The notes under the pieces are model-generated. The model ran no database searches. It had not been told where the DNA came from and saw nothing but the letters and a program-made list of their open reading frames with translations. Position numbers and translations under genes: made by a program. This document shows, in pieces, positions 53,184 to 63,100 of a DNA stretch of 64,000 nt (position 1 is the first letter of the stretch; each line of letters begins with the position of its first letter). Source of the DNA: Acidimicrobiales bacterium (lineage in GTDB: Bacteria; Actinomycetota; Acidimicrobiia; Acidimicrobiales; Ilumatobacteraceae); NCBI GenBank assembly GCA_030828465.1, contig JAURCL010000004.1, positions 1 to 64,000 on the forward strand, read 5' to 3'.

Positions 53184-54290
53184 GTGGCCGGGATCCGACT
53201 GCTGGTCGCCGGGGGCGGCACCGCTGGCCACGTGCTGCCCGCGATCTCGGTGTTAGAGGCCGCGATGGCCAACGGGCACCGGCCCGACGATCTGCACTAC
53301 GTCGGATCCACTCGGGGCGTCGAGGGGGAGATGGTTCCGCCGCTCGGGGTGCCCTTCACCCTGCTCCGCGTGGTCGGGCTGCAGCGCCGCATTACCGCTG
53401 CCAACCTGATGTTCCCGCCACTCATGGTGGCGGCGGTCCTCTCGTCGCTCGGGCTGCTTCGTCGGCGTCGACCAAGGGTCGTGGTGTCGGTCGGGGGGTA
53501 CGCCAGTCTCCCCCCGGTTCTCGCCGCCCGGCTCCTCAGAATTCCGGTCGTTGTGGTCAGCTACGACCGCCGTCCCGGCCGGGCGAGCACGCTCAGCGCC
53601 CGGTTCGCTGCTGCTTGCGCAGTCGCGTTTCCGGACTCAGCGCTACCGCGGGCGACCTTCACCGGCGCCCCGCTCAGACGCGCGATCCTCACCGCTGACC
53701 GGTCGGGTGGCCGCGGCCCGGCCCGAACGCGCCTCGGCATCGCCGATGACCGCTTCCTCGTGGTTGCTCTCGGCGGGTCACTCGGTTCGGCTGCCCTGAA
53801 CGCCGCCGTCGTCCGCCTGATCGAGGAGCGCGCCAACGATCGCGGACTGGCGGTTGTCCACCTCGCCGGTCGTCGCTTCGTGGCTGACCTGCCTGAGGCG
53901 CTCGACGGCTCCTCAGGGGTCGCCTACGTGCCTTCGGGCTTCAGTGAGGACATGTCGACCCTGTACGAGGCGGCCGATCTGGTGATCGGTCGTGGAGGTG
54001 CGAGCACCGTTCACGAGGTCGCCGCGGTCGGCGTCCCGTCGGTGCTGGTTCCCTGGGACGGAGCGGCCGAGGACCACCAGCGGGAGAACGTCCGCTGGCT
54101 GGCCGATGGCGGGGGAGCGATCGCGTTGGCCGAGTCCGAACTCGGGTCGCTTGGCACCGTGATCGATGCATTGCGGAACGACCGCGCCCGACTCGATGAC
54201 ATCGCGCGTCGTGCCCGCGAGATGGGTGCGGTCAGTCGGTCGGGGCGGCTCGCCGAACTGATCGACGCTGTGGCTGATGGCGACCCCTAA
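53184..54290 (+). CDS. murG: GlcNAc transferase MurG (lipid II synthase)
   Basis: 368 residues, GT28. It adds GlcNAc to lipid I. LLVAGGGTAGHVLPAISV is the N-terminal G-loop, VVSVGGYASLPPVLAARLL the membrane-side motif, VALGGSLGSAALN the second G-loop and GRGGASTVHEVAAVGVPSVLVP holds the donor-binding Glu. Odd: the HEQNxxPG motif found in nearly all MurG reads VSYDRRPG here (residues 125-132), losing the His, Glu and Asn, and GNPVR reads GAPLR. Position, coupling and the rest still say MurG. GAGGAACGGA precedes GTG 53184. The end overlaps murC by 14 nt. Confidence 0.9.
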   Translation: MAGIRLLVAGGGTAGHVLPAISVLEAAMANGHRPDDLHYVGSTRGVEGEMVPPLGVPFTLLRVVGLQRRITAANLMFPPLMVAAVLSSLGLLRRRRPRVVVSVGGYASLPPVLAARLLRIPVVVVSYDRRPGRASTLSARFAAACAVAFPDSALPRATFTGAPLRRAILTADRSGGRGPARTRLGIADDRFLVVALGGSLGSAALNAAVVRLIEERANDRGLAVVHLAGRRFVADLPEALDGSSGVAYVPSGFSEDMSTLYEAADLVIGRGGASTVHEVAAVGVPSVLVPWDGAAEDHQRENVRWLADGGGAIALAESELGSLGTVIDALRNDRARLDDIARRAREMGAVSRSGRLAELIDAVADGDP

Positions 54291-55719
54291 CGTGACCGAA
54301 GTGATCGAGCAGCGCCTTCCGACGGTGATCCCCGACCTCGCTGAGCCGCGTCGCATCCACGTCGTCGGCGTCGGTGGGCCCGGGATGAGCGCGGTCGCGA
54401 TCGCCCTCGCCGGGATGGGCCACGACGTGTCAGGTAGTGACATTCGGGAGCGCCAGGTGCTCGAGCGGCTCCGGGCGGCGGGGGTCCGCGTACACATCGG
54501 TCATGACCGCCGCCATGTGCACGGCTGCGATGTCGTCACCGCGTCCACGGCCATCCCTATCGATCTCAATGAGTTGGATGAGGCGCGCCGGCGGGGTATC
54601 GCCGTGACCTCGCGGGCCGGCATCCTCGCCGCGATCTGCGCGAGGACCGGAGCGCTCGCCGTCGCTGGCACGCACGGCAAGACGACCACCTCGTCGATGC
54701 TCATGCTCATGCTCGCTGCGGCGGGTCGTCGGCCCGGGTTCATCATCGGTGGCGATGTGGCTGATGTCGGCACGGGCGCCGAGTGGACCGGCTCGGACTG
54801 GTTCGTGGTCGAGGCCGATGAGAGCGATGGCACGCACAGTCATCTGCCCCTCGTCGGAACGGTCCTCACCAACATCGACCGCGACCATCTCGATCACTTC
54901 GGGTCCTTCGCCGCACTCGTCGAGAGTTTCTCGGACTACCTCGACCGCGTGGCGGGGCCGCGTGTGGTCTGCCTCGATGATCCGGTCGCCGAGCCGCTCG
55001 CTCGCCGCCCCGACTGCGTCTCCTACGGGCTCCACCCCGAGTCGCGCTATCGAGTCGTCGACGTGGTCGCCTCCGAAGGTCGTCAGGACTTCGCCGTGGA
55101 ACACCCGGGTGGTCGCACGCAGGTGCGCCTGCCCCTTCGAGGAGTCCACAACGCGGTGAACGCGACGGGGGCGCTCGCTCTTGCGGTGGAGATCGGGGTC
55201 GATCCCGATGTCGCGGCCCGCGCGCTCGGCGCTTTCGGTGGGGTGGCCCGACGATTCGACATCCGAGCGGTCGATGGGGGAGCCACCTTCGTGGACGACT
55301 ACGCCCACCTGCCTGCCGAGATCGCCGCTGTGCTCGCCGCGGCGCGTCACTCGGGCGATGGCTGGCGGCGGGTGATCGCGGTCTTTCAACCGAACCGTTT
55401 CAACCGGATGTCGGAGATCTGGCGCGATTACGCCGAGTGCTTCGCCGATGCGGACCTGGTGGTCCTGACCGACATCTACTCCTCGGGTACGACTCCAATT
55501 CCCGGGGTGACCGGGAAACTCGTGGTCAATGCCGTCACGGAGGCTGACCCGACGCGCCGGGTGGTGTGGATGCGCCAGCGTGAGGACCTGATCCGCTTCC
55601 TCGCCGCCGAGGTCGGCGAGGGAGACGTCTGCATCTCGATGGGTTGCGGAGACATCGCTTCCCTTCCTGATGAGGTGGTGGAGGCCCGGATGCGCAGCGG
55701 GCGAGGGTCGGCAGCGTGA
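54277..55719 (+). CDS. murC: UDP-MurNAc-L-alanine ligase (MurC)
   Basis: 480 residues. It attaches L-Ala to UDP-MurNAc, the first stem-peptide step. IHVVGVGGPGMSAVAIALAGMGHDVSGSD is the N-terminal motif; AVAGTHGKTTTSSMLMLML the ATP loop; VVEADESDGTH, VLTNIDRDHLDHFGSF, HNAVNATGALALAVEIG and FQPNRFNRM are all in place. Two starts are possible: ATG 54277, overlapping murG by 14 nt, or GTG 54292, two bases past the murG stop. No ribosome-binding site favours either. The end overlaps murB by GTGA. Confidence 0.95.
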   Translation: MATPNVTEVIEQRLPTVIPDLAEPRRIHVVGVGGPGMSAVAIALAGMGHDVSGSDIRERQVLERLRAAGVRVHIGHDRRHVHGCDVVTASTAIPIDLNELDEARRRGIAVTSRAGILAAICARTGALAVAGTHGKTTTSSMLMLMLAAAGRRPGFIIGGDVADVGTGAEWTGSDWFVVEADESDGTHSHLPLVGTVLTNIDRDHLDHFGSFAALVESFSDYLDRVAGPRVVCLDDPVAEPLARRPDCVSYGLHPESRYRVVDVVASEGRQDFAVEHPGGRTQVRLPLRGVHNAVNATGALALAVEIGVDPDVAARALGAFGGVARRFDIRAVDGGATFVDDYAHLPAEIAAVLAAARHSGDGWRRVIAVFQPNRFNRMSEIWRDYAECFADADLVVLTDIYSSGTTPIPGVTGKLVVNAVTEADPTRRVVWMRQREDLIRFLAAEVGEGDVCISMGCGDIASLPDEVVEARMRSGRGSAA

Positions 55720-56699
55720 TGGACGCCGTTGCGCTCGCCGTCGCGCTCGGTGCCGTGCAAGGAGTGACGCTCGAGCGGGACAGCCCACTCGGCGAGTTGA
55801 CGACATATCGCATCGGGGGAACGGCGGCGCTCACGGTCAGCATCGACCACGTCGAGGCGCTCATCGAGGTGGGTCGGATCCTCAGTGAGGCTGACACTTC
55901 GGTGGTGGTTCTCGGGCGGGGATCCAATGTGTTGGTCGCCGACACCGGTTTTGACGGCGTCGTGCTTCGACTGGTCGCGGACTTCGAGGCGGTCTCGATC
56001 CCGACCGTCGGAGCCGCCGAACTCGTCGAGGTGAGTGCCGGCTCGGCGGCGCCCCTGCCGGTGGTGGCGCGGCGCACGGCGGCCGCTGGGCTCGGTGGCT
56101 TCGAGTGGGCGGTGGGTGTACCAGGCACGATCGGTGGTGCCGTACGGATGAATGCCGGGGGGCACGGGTCCGATATGGCCGCATCGATCTCGGGTGCGAC
56201 GATTCTGACCCTCGGAGGCTCACCCCGTTGGGTTGGTGTCGATGGTGTCGGCTTCGGATTCCGCAGTTCGGGTATCGCCGCGGACGATGTCGTGCTCGAC
56301 GCCACGCTGGTGCTGCGACCCCGCGAAGTGGAGCGGTCGGAGGCTGAGATCGACGACATCGTTCGGTGGCGTCGGGAGCACCAACCGGGTGGCCAGAACT
56401 GCGGGTCGGTTTTCGTCAACCCGGTTCCCGGGGAGATCTCGGCGGGCGCGCTCATCGACACGCTCGGCCTGCGTGGATGTCGGGACGGAACGGCTTCGGT
56501 GTCGGACAAGCACGCCAACTTCATCCTCTCCGAGCCCGGTGGCGCCGCCTCTGATGTGGTGCGTCTCATGGCTCGTGTCCGCGCGGAGGTGTTGGAACGC
56601 ACCGGTCACGACTTGCGTTCGGAGGTGCGCCTGCTCGGTTTCGACGCTGAGGTCGCCGAGGCCGCCGGTGCCCGACCGGCCACCCCGGCGGGTCACTAG
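55716..56699 (+). CDS. murB: UDP-N-acetylenolpyruvoylglucosamine reductase (MurB)
   Basis: 327 residues, type I/II FAD enzyme that reduces UDP-GlcNAc-enolpyruvate to UDP-MurNAc. LTTYRIGGTAALTV, VVLGRGSNVLVADTGFDG and GLGGFEWAVGVPGTIGGAVRMNAGGHG bind FAD, and QNCGSVFVNPVPGEISAGALID holds the catalytic Ser; SDKHANFILSE follows. GTG 55716 overlaps the murC stop (GTGA); ATG 55719 is the next codon. murB here follows murC; Mycobacterium tuberculosis keeps murB elsewhere. Confidence 0.94.
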   Translation: MMDAVALAVALGAVQGVTLERDSPLGELTTYRIGGTAALTVSIDHVEALIEVGRILSEADTSVVVLGRGSNVLVADTGFDGVVLRLVADFEAVSIPTVGAAELVEVSAGSAAPLPVVARRTAAAGLGGFEWAVGVPGTIGGAVRMNAGGHGSDMAASISGATILTLGGSPRWVGVDGVGFGFRSSGIAADDVVLDATLVLRPREVERSEAEIDDIVRWRREHQPGGQNCGSVFVNPVPGEISAGALIDTLGLRGCRDGTASVSDKHANFILSEPGGAASDVVRLMARVRAEVLERTGHDLRSEVRLLGFDAEVAEAAGARPATPAGH

Positions 56700-56708
56700 G
56701 TTTCGCTC

Positions 56709-57638
56709 ATGGCCGATCGGGACCCCGACCAGCCCACTGGGTTGCGACGAGTGCTCTCCATCGTCGACGACGACGGCCCTGACTCGGTCTATCTCGATGG
56801 CGATCTCAACCCGGGAGGAGCCCGTCACCGCGTGGTCATTGTGGACGATGGCGCTGACGGTCAACCCCGAGCGACTCGCTCGGCCTCCGAGACCCGGCTG
56901 AGAGCCCGGCGTATCGCGGTCAATCGCCAAGCGGGGCGTCGCCGCCTTCGGCGTCTTGTCGTCCTTGCCGCCCTGCTGCTCGTCGCGGTCGGCCTGCTCG
57001 CCTCACTCGGCTCGTCGTCGTTCGGGGTGCGCGAGGCGGATGTCCGCGTGTCGGGCAACGTGTACACCGACCAGGTGGCGCTCCGTGCGGCGATCGATTC
57101 GGTGATCGGCACCCCCGTGATCCTCGTTGACACCGAAGCGCTCGAGGCCGAGATCGAGGCGATCCCGTGGGTTGACGAGGCGAGCGTTCGCACCGATCTG
57201 CCCTACGGGCTGGTGATCGATATCTCCGAACGAGAGCCGGTGCTCTCCTATCCGGGCCCCGATGACCTCTTTCGGGTGCTCGATGGGGAGGGACGCGTGC
57301 TGGACGTGATCGATGGATGGCCCTTCGAGTACCTCCTCCTTGTCGGGGTGGAGCCCCCGGCGCTCGCCGCCGGTGAGTTCGCGCCCCCCGGCTACGTCGG
57401 CGCGGCGACGCTCGGGCGCACGCTGACGGGCTCAATCCTCGATCGGGTCTCCCTCGTCCAAGTTGACGAGGCGGGCAACGACCTCGTCGTCGTGCTCGAT
57501 GACGACACCGAGATCCGCTTCGGTGCCGCTCGAGACCTCTTCGCCAAGCTGGTTCGGCTCGAGACGGTGTACGCGTCGGGGGCCGCGTCGTCGGCCGCGG
57601 TGATCGACGTCTCCACCGACGAGGTGACGATCCGCTGA
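56709..57638 (+). CDS. ftsQ: Cell-division protein FtsQ/DivIB
   Basis: 309 residues. A 75-residue charged cytoplasmic N-terminus ends in an Arg cluster, followed by one transmembrane helix (LVVLAALLLVAVGLLASLG, about 80-98), a POTRA domain (FGVREADVRVSGNVYTDQVALRAAID...IPWVDEASVRTDLPYGLVIDISEREPV) and a beta-rich FtsQ domain. It links early and late divisome parts by binding FtsL and FtsB. ATG 56709 is 9 nt after murB. It is the last gene before a 151-nt gap that leads to ftsZ. Confidence 0.92.
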   Translation: MADRDPDQPTGLRRVLSIVDDDGPDSVYLDGDLNPGGARHRVVIVDDGADGQPRATRSASETRLRARRIAVNRQAGRRRLRRLVVLAALLLVAVGLLASLGSSSFGVREADVRVSGNVYTDQVALRAAIDSVIGTPVILVDTEALEAEIEAIPWVDEASVRTDLPYGLVIDISEREPVLSYPGPDDLFRVLDGEGRVLDVIDGWPFEYLLLVGVEPPALAAGEFAPPGYVGAATLGRTLTGSILDRVSLVQVDEAGNDLVVVLDDDTEIRFGAARDLFAKLVRLETVYASGAASSAAVIDVSTDEVTIR

Positions 57639-57645
57639 CCTGCGC

Positions 57646-57651
57646 TAGCAT
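57646..57651 (+). promoter_or_regulatory. Candidate -10 box for ftsZ, distal
   Basis: TAGCAT directly after ftsQ, followed by a leader of about 130 nt with a small hairpin (TCCGC, loop ACCC, GCGGA at 57671-57684) and an AT-richer stretch. ftsZ often has several promoters of its own. Confidence 0.35.
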
Positions 57652-57724
57652 CCGTCCAGCCCCGGAGAGGTCCGCACCCGCGGAGCCGACACGAGAAGAT
57701 TTATCGCCGGGAACTAAAGAACGT

Positions 57725-57793
57725 ATGAGACGACTTCGCGAGAGCAACCCGCTTACCATGATGGGTCGCGCGATGGAAGGGACCCTGAGATGA
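57725..57793 (+). CDS. Possible 22-residue leader ORF coupled to ftsZ
   Basis: ATG 57725 opens a frame of 22 codons ([10 protein letters not shown]...EGTLR) whose TGA (57791-57793) overlaps the ftsZ ATG as ATGA, the coupling used all along the dcw cluster. No strong ribosome-binding site precedes it and short frames occur by chance, so this is only a candidate. FtsZ itself has GAAGGGA as ribosome-binding site inside this frame. Confidence 0.3.
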   Translation: MRRLRESNPLTMMGRAMEGTLR

Positions 57794-58851
57794 ACGGTGC
57801 GCCTCAGAACTACCTGGCGGTGATCAAGGTGATCGGTGTCGGTGGCGGCGGAGTCAACGCCGTGAACCGAATGATCGACGCGGGCCTTCGCGGTGTCGAG
57901 TTCATCGCCGTCAACACCGACGCCCAAGCCCTGCTCATGAGCGACGCTGATGTGAAGCTCGATATCGGTCGCGAGTTGACGAGGGGTCTCGGCGCGGGCA
58001 GTGACCCCGAGGTCGGCCGAAGCGCGGCGGAGGCGCATGCCGACGAGATCGCCGAGATGGTCAAGGGCGCGGACATGGTGTTCATCACCGCGGGTGAGGG
58101 CGGTGGCACCGGCACAGGCGCTTCCCCAGTGATCGCTGAGATCGCTCGCGAGGCCGGCGCGCTGACCATCGGTGTGGTCACGCGCCCGTTCTCCTTCGAG
58201 GGGCGTCGACGCTCGGTAACCGCCGATGCGGGCGTGCAGCGGCTGAAGGAGAAGGTCGACACGCTGATCGTCATCCCCAACGACCGCCTGCTGTCCGTGG
58301 CCAATGAGAAGACGAGCGTGACCGCCGCGTTCAACATCGCCAATGAGGTGCTCCTCCAAGGCGTCTCGGGCATCACCAACCTGCTCACCATCCCGGGCCT
58401 GATCAACACCGACTTCGCCGATGTGAAAATGGTGCTCGCGAACGCCGGGTCGGCCCTCATGGGCATTGGGGAGGCCTCGGGCGAGGACCGCGCGGTCAGC
58501 GCCGCCAAGTCCGCCATCTCCTCGCCGCTCCTCGAGTCGGCCATCGACGGCGCGCGCGGGGTGCTCCTCAACATCACGGGTCCGTCCAGCATGGGTCTCT
58601 TCGAGATGAACGCCGCCGCCGAGATCATCCACGGTGTCGCCCATCCCGACGCGAATATCATCTTCGGAACGGTCATCGACGACGAGATCGGCGATTCTCT
58701 CCGGATCACTGTGATCGCCGCCGGTTTCGACCGTGTCGAGGCCGCCGCTTCATCGAGCGAGCGTCCTTCCTCGCGCCTCTCCGATCTCTTCGGGCCGGAT
58801 GGCGACGATGAGGACGACGACGGTTTCGACGTCCCCGAATTCCTTCGCTGA
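57790..58851 (+). CDS. ftsZ: Cell-division GTPase FtsZ
   Basis: 353 residues, tubulin-like. It polymerises into the Z-ring at mid-cell. [16 protein letters not shown] (N-terminal nucleotide loop), [17 protein letters not shown] (tubulin signature), [10 protein letters not shown] and the T7 loop [15 protein letters not shown], which completes the GTPase site of the next subunit, are all present. A short acidic linker leads to the C-terminal peptide DVPEFLR, which binds SepF and other partners. GAAGGGA 9 nt upstream sets ATG 57790. The gap to ftsQ carries the possible leader frame and promoter boxes. Confidence 0.98.
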   Translation: MNGAPQNYLAVIKVIGVGGGGVNAVNRMIDAGLRGVEFIAVNTDAQALLMSDADVKLDIGRELTRGLGAGSDPEVGRSAAEAHADEIAEMVKGADMVFITAGEGGGTGTGASPVIAEIAREAGALTIGVVTRPFSFEGRRRSVTADAGVQRLKEKVDTLIVIPNDRLLSVANEKTSVTAAFNIANEVLLQGVSGITNLLTIPGLINTDFADVKMVLANAGSALMGIGEASGEDRAVSAAKSAISSPLLESAIDGARGVLLNITGPSSMGLFEMNAAAEIIHGVAHPDANIIFGTVIDDEIGDSLRITVIAAGFDRVEAAASSSERPSSRLSDLFGPDGDDEDDDGFDVPEFLR

Positions 58852-58855
58852 CGTC

Positions 58856-59527
58856 GTGACCCCCGGTCCCGTGCCGGTCGATCCCGCCGGGGTCGCCGAG
58901 CGCCTCCGCGAGGTCAGAGAGCGCGTCGCGCTCGCCGGTGGCTCCGACGTGGCCGTCGTCGCAGTCACCAAGTCATTTCCCGCCGAAGCGGTGCTCGCGG
59001 CAGTGGCCGCGGGTGCCGACGGCATCGGTGAGAACTACGCCCAGGAGCTCGACGCCAAGGCATCGGCGATTGCCGAGGCAGCCGCGAGTGGCTGCCCAGT
59101 CCACTTCATCGGGCAACTTCAGTCCAACAAGGTCCGCGTGGTCGCGCGCCACGCCAATGTCATCCAGTCGGTGGACCGACCCTCGCTGCTCACCGAGATC
59201 GCGCGGCGCGCCTCGGGTCTGTCGGTGATGATCCAGGTATCGCCGGCCGACGAAACCGGCAAGGGGGGCTGCGACCCGGCGGAGGTGCCGGCCCTCGTCG
59301 AGACCGCCCGCCAGATGGGACTCGAGGTGCTTGGGCTCATGTGTGTGGCGCCGACCTCGGGTGGGGTCGAGGCGGCGGGCCCGCACTTCGCGATGGCGCG
59401 CGCACTGGTCGATCATCTCGGTCTCGAGCACTGCTCGATGGGGATGTCGGGTGACCTGGAGGTCGCTGTGCGCGAGGGCTCGACCATGGTGCGCATCGGT
59501 TCGGCCCTCTTCGGCGAGCGCAGCTGA
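58856..59527 (+). CDS. YggS-family PLP-binding protein (PLPBP)
   Basis: 223 residues, single-domain fold-type III. VAVTKSFPAEAVLAAVAAG has the PLP Lys; GENYAQELDAKA, HFIGQLQSNKVR, VMIQVSPADETGKGGC and LMCVAPTSGG, with SMGMSGDLEVAVREGSTMVRIGSALFG, are diagnostic. The family keeps PLP homeostasis and has no known enzyme activity; it very often lies between ftsZ and sepF in Gram-positives, as here. GTG 58856 is 4 nt past the ftsZ stop. Confidence 0.93.
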   Translation: MTPGPVPVDPAGVAERLREVRERVALAGGSDVAVVAVTKSFPAEAVLAAVAAGADGIGENYAQELDAKASAIAEAAASGCPVHFIGQLQSNKVRVVARHANVIQSVDRPSLLTEIARRASGLSVMIQVSPADETGKGGCDPAEVPALVETARQMGLEVLGLMCVAPTSGGVEAAGPHFAMARALVDHLGLEHCSMGMSGDLEVAVREGSTMVRIGSALFGERS

Positions 59528-59589
59528 GTGAGGGTGCCCGGTCCCTTCGGTGCCCGTGAACTAGCGTTCGACCCGAGGAGGATCTCGGC

Positions 59590-60057
59590 ATGTCGGTGTG
59601 GAAGAAGACGATGGACTATCTCGGGCTCGGCCCCGACGACGCCTACGACGACTACGACGACGTCGAGGATGTCGAGCGCGACGAGTTCGACCTCGAGGAT
59701 GAGGAAGAGGTAGTGCCGCCGAACCGGCCGGTGTTCCCCTCGCGCGGCGACACCGGACCGATCCGCCGACCCACCAGTGAGGATCCCTCGGTGAAGGTGC
59801 GCACCGTTCGGCCCTCGGCCCGCAATGCAGATCCGGTGACCGTCCGGCCACGAGGCTTCGAGCAGGCCCAAGAAGTGGCGGACGCGTTCAAGGTCGGTCA
59901 GCCCGTCATCATGAATCTCGAGGGCTCCGATCGCGAGATCGCGCGACGCCTTATCGATTTCGCGAGCGGCCTCTGCTACGCGCTCGACGGGACGATGGAG
60001 AAGATCGCGAACGGCGTGTACTTGCTGAAGCCGTCGAATCATCCGGGCGGCGCCTGA
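59590..60057 (+). CDS. sepF: Cell-division protein SepF
   Basis: 155 residues. MSVWKKTMDYLGLGPDD is the membrane-binding amphipathic N-terminus; an acidic linker and a polar stretch lead to the C-terminal SepF domain (DPVTVRPRGFEQAQEVADAFKVGQPVIMNLEGSDREIARRLIDFASGLCYALDGTMEKIANGVYLLKP). In Actinobacteria SepF is the main membrane anchor for FtsZ and replaces FtsA/ZipA, neither of which is seen here. GAGGAGG precedes ATG 59590. Confidence 0.95.
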   Translation: MSVWKKTMDYLGLGPDDAYDDYDDVEDVERDEFDLEDEEEVVPPNRPVFPSRGDTGPIRRPTSEDPSVKVRTVRPSARNADPVTVRPRGFEQAQEVADAFKVGQPVIMNLEGSDREIARRLIDFASGLCYALDGTMEKIANGVYLLKPSNHPGGA

Positions 60058-60092
60058 GTCCGAGCACCCGGAGCGGGTGTCGAACCCACCGG

Positions 60093-60098
60093 TAGCAT
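60093..60098 (+). promoter_or_regulatory. Candidate -10 box for ileS
   Basis: TAGCAT in the 78-nt gap after sepF; the RNA leader to GTG 60136 would be about 30 nt. The bases TAGCATTCG also occur at the cspA-type promoter (248). Confidence 0.35.
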
Positions 60099-60104
60099 TC
60101 GGCG

Positions 60105-60120
60105 GGCCGTAACGACGGCC
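60105..60120 (+). promoter_or_regulatory. Small hairpin before ileS
   Basis: GGCCGT-AACG-ACGGCC, a perfect 6-bp stem ending 15 nt before the ileS start. Too small and too short a leader for a T-box; it may affect translation. Confidence 0.35.
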
Positions 60121-60135
60121 GAGTGAGCGATCAAC

Positions 60136-63100
60136 GTGAAGTACCCCGACGTCCCCCCACAGCCCGACTTGCCCTCTCTCGAGAGCGAGGTGATCGCTGC
60201 TTGGGAGCGCGACGACACTTTCCGGCGCTCGGTTGAGGCCCGAGACGCAGGCGCCGATGGGGCCAACGAGTTCGTGTTCTACGACGGCCCACCGTTCGCC
60301 AACGGACTCCCTCACTACGGCCACCTGCTCACCGGATACGTCAAGGACGCGGTGCCGCGATACCAAACGATGCGCGGTCGCCGGGTGGAGCGACGGTTCG
60401 GCTGGGACTGCCATGGCCTGCCAGCCGAGGTGCAGGCCGAGAAGGAACTCGGTATCTCGGGTCACCCTGAGATCTCGGCGTTCGGTATCGATCGGTTCAA
60501 CGACGCCTGCCGCACCAGCGTGCTGCAGTACACCAACGAGTGGCGCGCCTACGTCAACCGCCAGGCGCGGTGGGTGGACTTCGACAACGACTACAAGACC
60601 CTCGACCTCGACTACATGGAGAGCGTCATGTGGGCTTTCCGTCAACTCTGGGACAAGGGCCTCATCTACGAGGGGTTCCGGGTTCTGGCGTATTGCTGGC
60701 GATGTGAGACACCGCTCAGCAACACCGAGACCCGGATGGACGACGTGTACCGCGACCGGCAAGATCCCGCTGTCACGGTCTGGTTCCGCCTCGACACCGG
60801 CGAGCGGATCCTTGCGTGGACGACGACACCTTGGACGCTGCCCTCCAACCTCGCGCTCGCGGTAGGCCCAGACATCGAGTACTCCATCGTCGCGCTCGAA
60901 GGGGAGCGGTACATCATCGCCTCCGCCCGACTTGAGTCCTACTCCGCCCAACTCGAGGGCGGAGAGGTGGTCGCCACGGTGCTCGGCTCCGAGCTCGTCG
61001 GGCGCACCTACGCTCCGGTGTTCGACTTCCTCGCCGGTACCGAGAACGCCTTCCAGGTGCTTCCGGGTGACTTCGTCACCACCGAGGATGGCACCGGTGT
61101 CGTTCACATGGCACCGGGCTTCGGCGAGGAGGACCAGGCCGTCTGCTCGGCAGCCGGCATCCCGACGATCTGCCCGATGGATGAGCGGGGTCGCTACACG
61201 TCAGAGATCTCGCGCTGGGCGGGCACCCACGTCTTTGAGGCGAATCCCGAGGTGATCCGGGCGCTCAAGGAGATCGGCGCCCTGGTGCGGCACGACAGCT
61301 ACGACCACGCCTATCCGCACTGCTGGCGGTGCGCGGAGCCGTTGGTGTACCGCGCGATCTCGTCGTGGTTCGTCGAGGTGACGCGGATCCGAGACCGCAT
61401 GGTCGAGTTGAACGGCGATATCAACTGGGTGCCCTCCCATGTGAAGGAAGGCAGTTTCGGCAAGTGGCTGGCGAACGCCCGCGACTGGTCGATCTCCCGG
61501 AACCGATTCTGGGGATCCCCGATTCCGGTCTGGGTGAGCGACGATCCCGAGTACCCGCGAACCGACGTGTACGGGTCGATCGCCGAGCTCGAGGCGGATT
61601 TCAGCGTCCCCGTCACCGACTTGCATCGCCCTGCCATCGACGACTTGGTGCGTCCGAACCCCGACGACCCGACGGGTCGGTCGATGATGCGTCGGGTCCC
61701 CGAGGTGTTGGACTGCTGGTTCGAGTCGGGGTCGATGCCGTTCGCCCAGGTGCACTATCCGTTCGAGAACGCTGAGTGGTTTGAGCATCACTATCCGGGG
61801 GACTTCATCGTGGAGTACCTCGGTCAGACGCGCGGCTGGTTCTACACGATGCACGTTCTGGCCACCGCGCTCTTCGACCGACCGGCATTCGAGAACTGTG
61901 TGAGCCACGGGATCGTGCTCGGGGACGACGGCTCGAAGATGTCGAAGTCGCTTCGCAACTATCCGGACCCGAACGAGATGTTCGACGCGCACGGCTCGGA
62001 TGCGATGCGCTGGTATCTGCTGTCCTCGCCGATCCTCAGAGGTCTCGACTTCTCCGTGTCGGAGACCGGCATCCGCGACACCGTCAGGCGTGTCGTTCTG
62101 CCGTTCTGGAACGCCTACTACTTCTTGACGCTCTACGCCCGCGCGGCCGGGCGCGAGGGTGTGGAGCGCACCGATCAGACCGATGTCCTCGATCGGTACC
62201 TGCTCGGTGAGTTGAACCGCTTGGTCTCGGACTCCACGGCGGCGATGGAGGCCTACGACCTGTACGGGGCGTGCGAGACCGTGGAGCGCTTCTTGGACAC
62301 GCTCACCAACTGGTACATCCGTCGAAGCCGTGAACGCTTCTGGGAGGGCGACCAGGACGCGATCGACACCCTCCACACGGCGATGGTGACGCTCTGTCGG
62401 GTGAGCGCGCCCCTGCTCCCGCTCGTGAGCGAGCACATCCACACCGGCCTCGTCGGAGAGGGCAGCGTCCACCTGCTCGACTGGCCGAGCGCCGAGGCAT
62501 TTCCCGTCGACGCTGACCTCGCGCGGGGCATGGCGCTCGTGCGCGATGCCTGCTCGACCCTGCTTTCGCTTCGCAAAGCTGAAGGCCTCCGGGTCCGCCT
62601 GCCGCTCGCCTCGGCGACCGTGGCTACCCCGGACGCCGAGGTGCTCCGCCCTCATCTCGGAATCATCCGCGACGAACTCAACCTGAAAGACGTCGTCCTC
62701 ACCGACGACCTCGCCGCGCATGGGCGTAAAGAGCTCGTTCTGAACCCGAAGGCGCTGGGTCCGCGGCTCGGAGGAGCCACGCAGGAGGTCATCGTGGCTC
62801 ACAAGCGCGGGGATTGGTCGGAGACGGTGTCGGGTGTGCGGGTCGGTGAGCACGATCTCGAGCCGGGAGAGTTCGATTTCCGGTTGGTGTCGGCGGCCGA
62901 GGGAGCGGCAGCGACCCTGCCTCGCGATGGCGGCATCGTCGTGCTCGACACCCAGGTCACCCCTGAACTGGAGATTGAGGGGGTGGCGCGTGACCTGATC
63001 CGCCGAGTCCAGCAGGAGCGCCGTGATGTGGGTTTGGACGTGAGTGATCGGATCCGGCTGACGGTCAGCGGACCCGATGACGTCATCCGCGCGCTTGACG

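Noticed and set aside
60058-60135. T-box riboswitch before ileS
   Set aside because: The gap is 78 nt, far too short for stem I, a specifier loop and an anti-terminator; no T-box sequence is seen.
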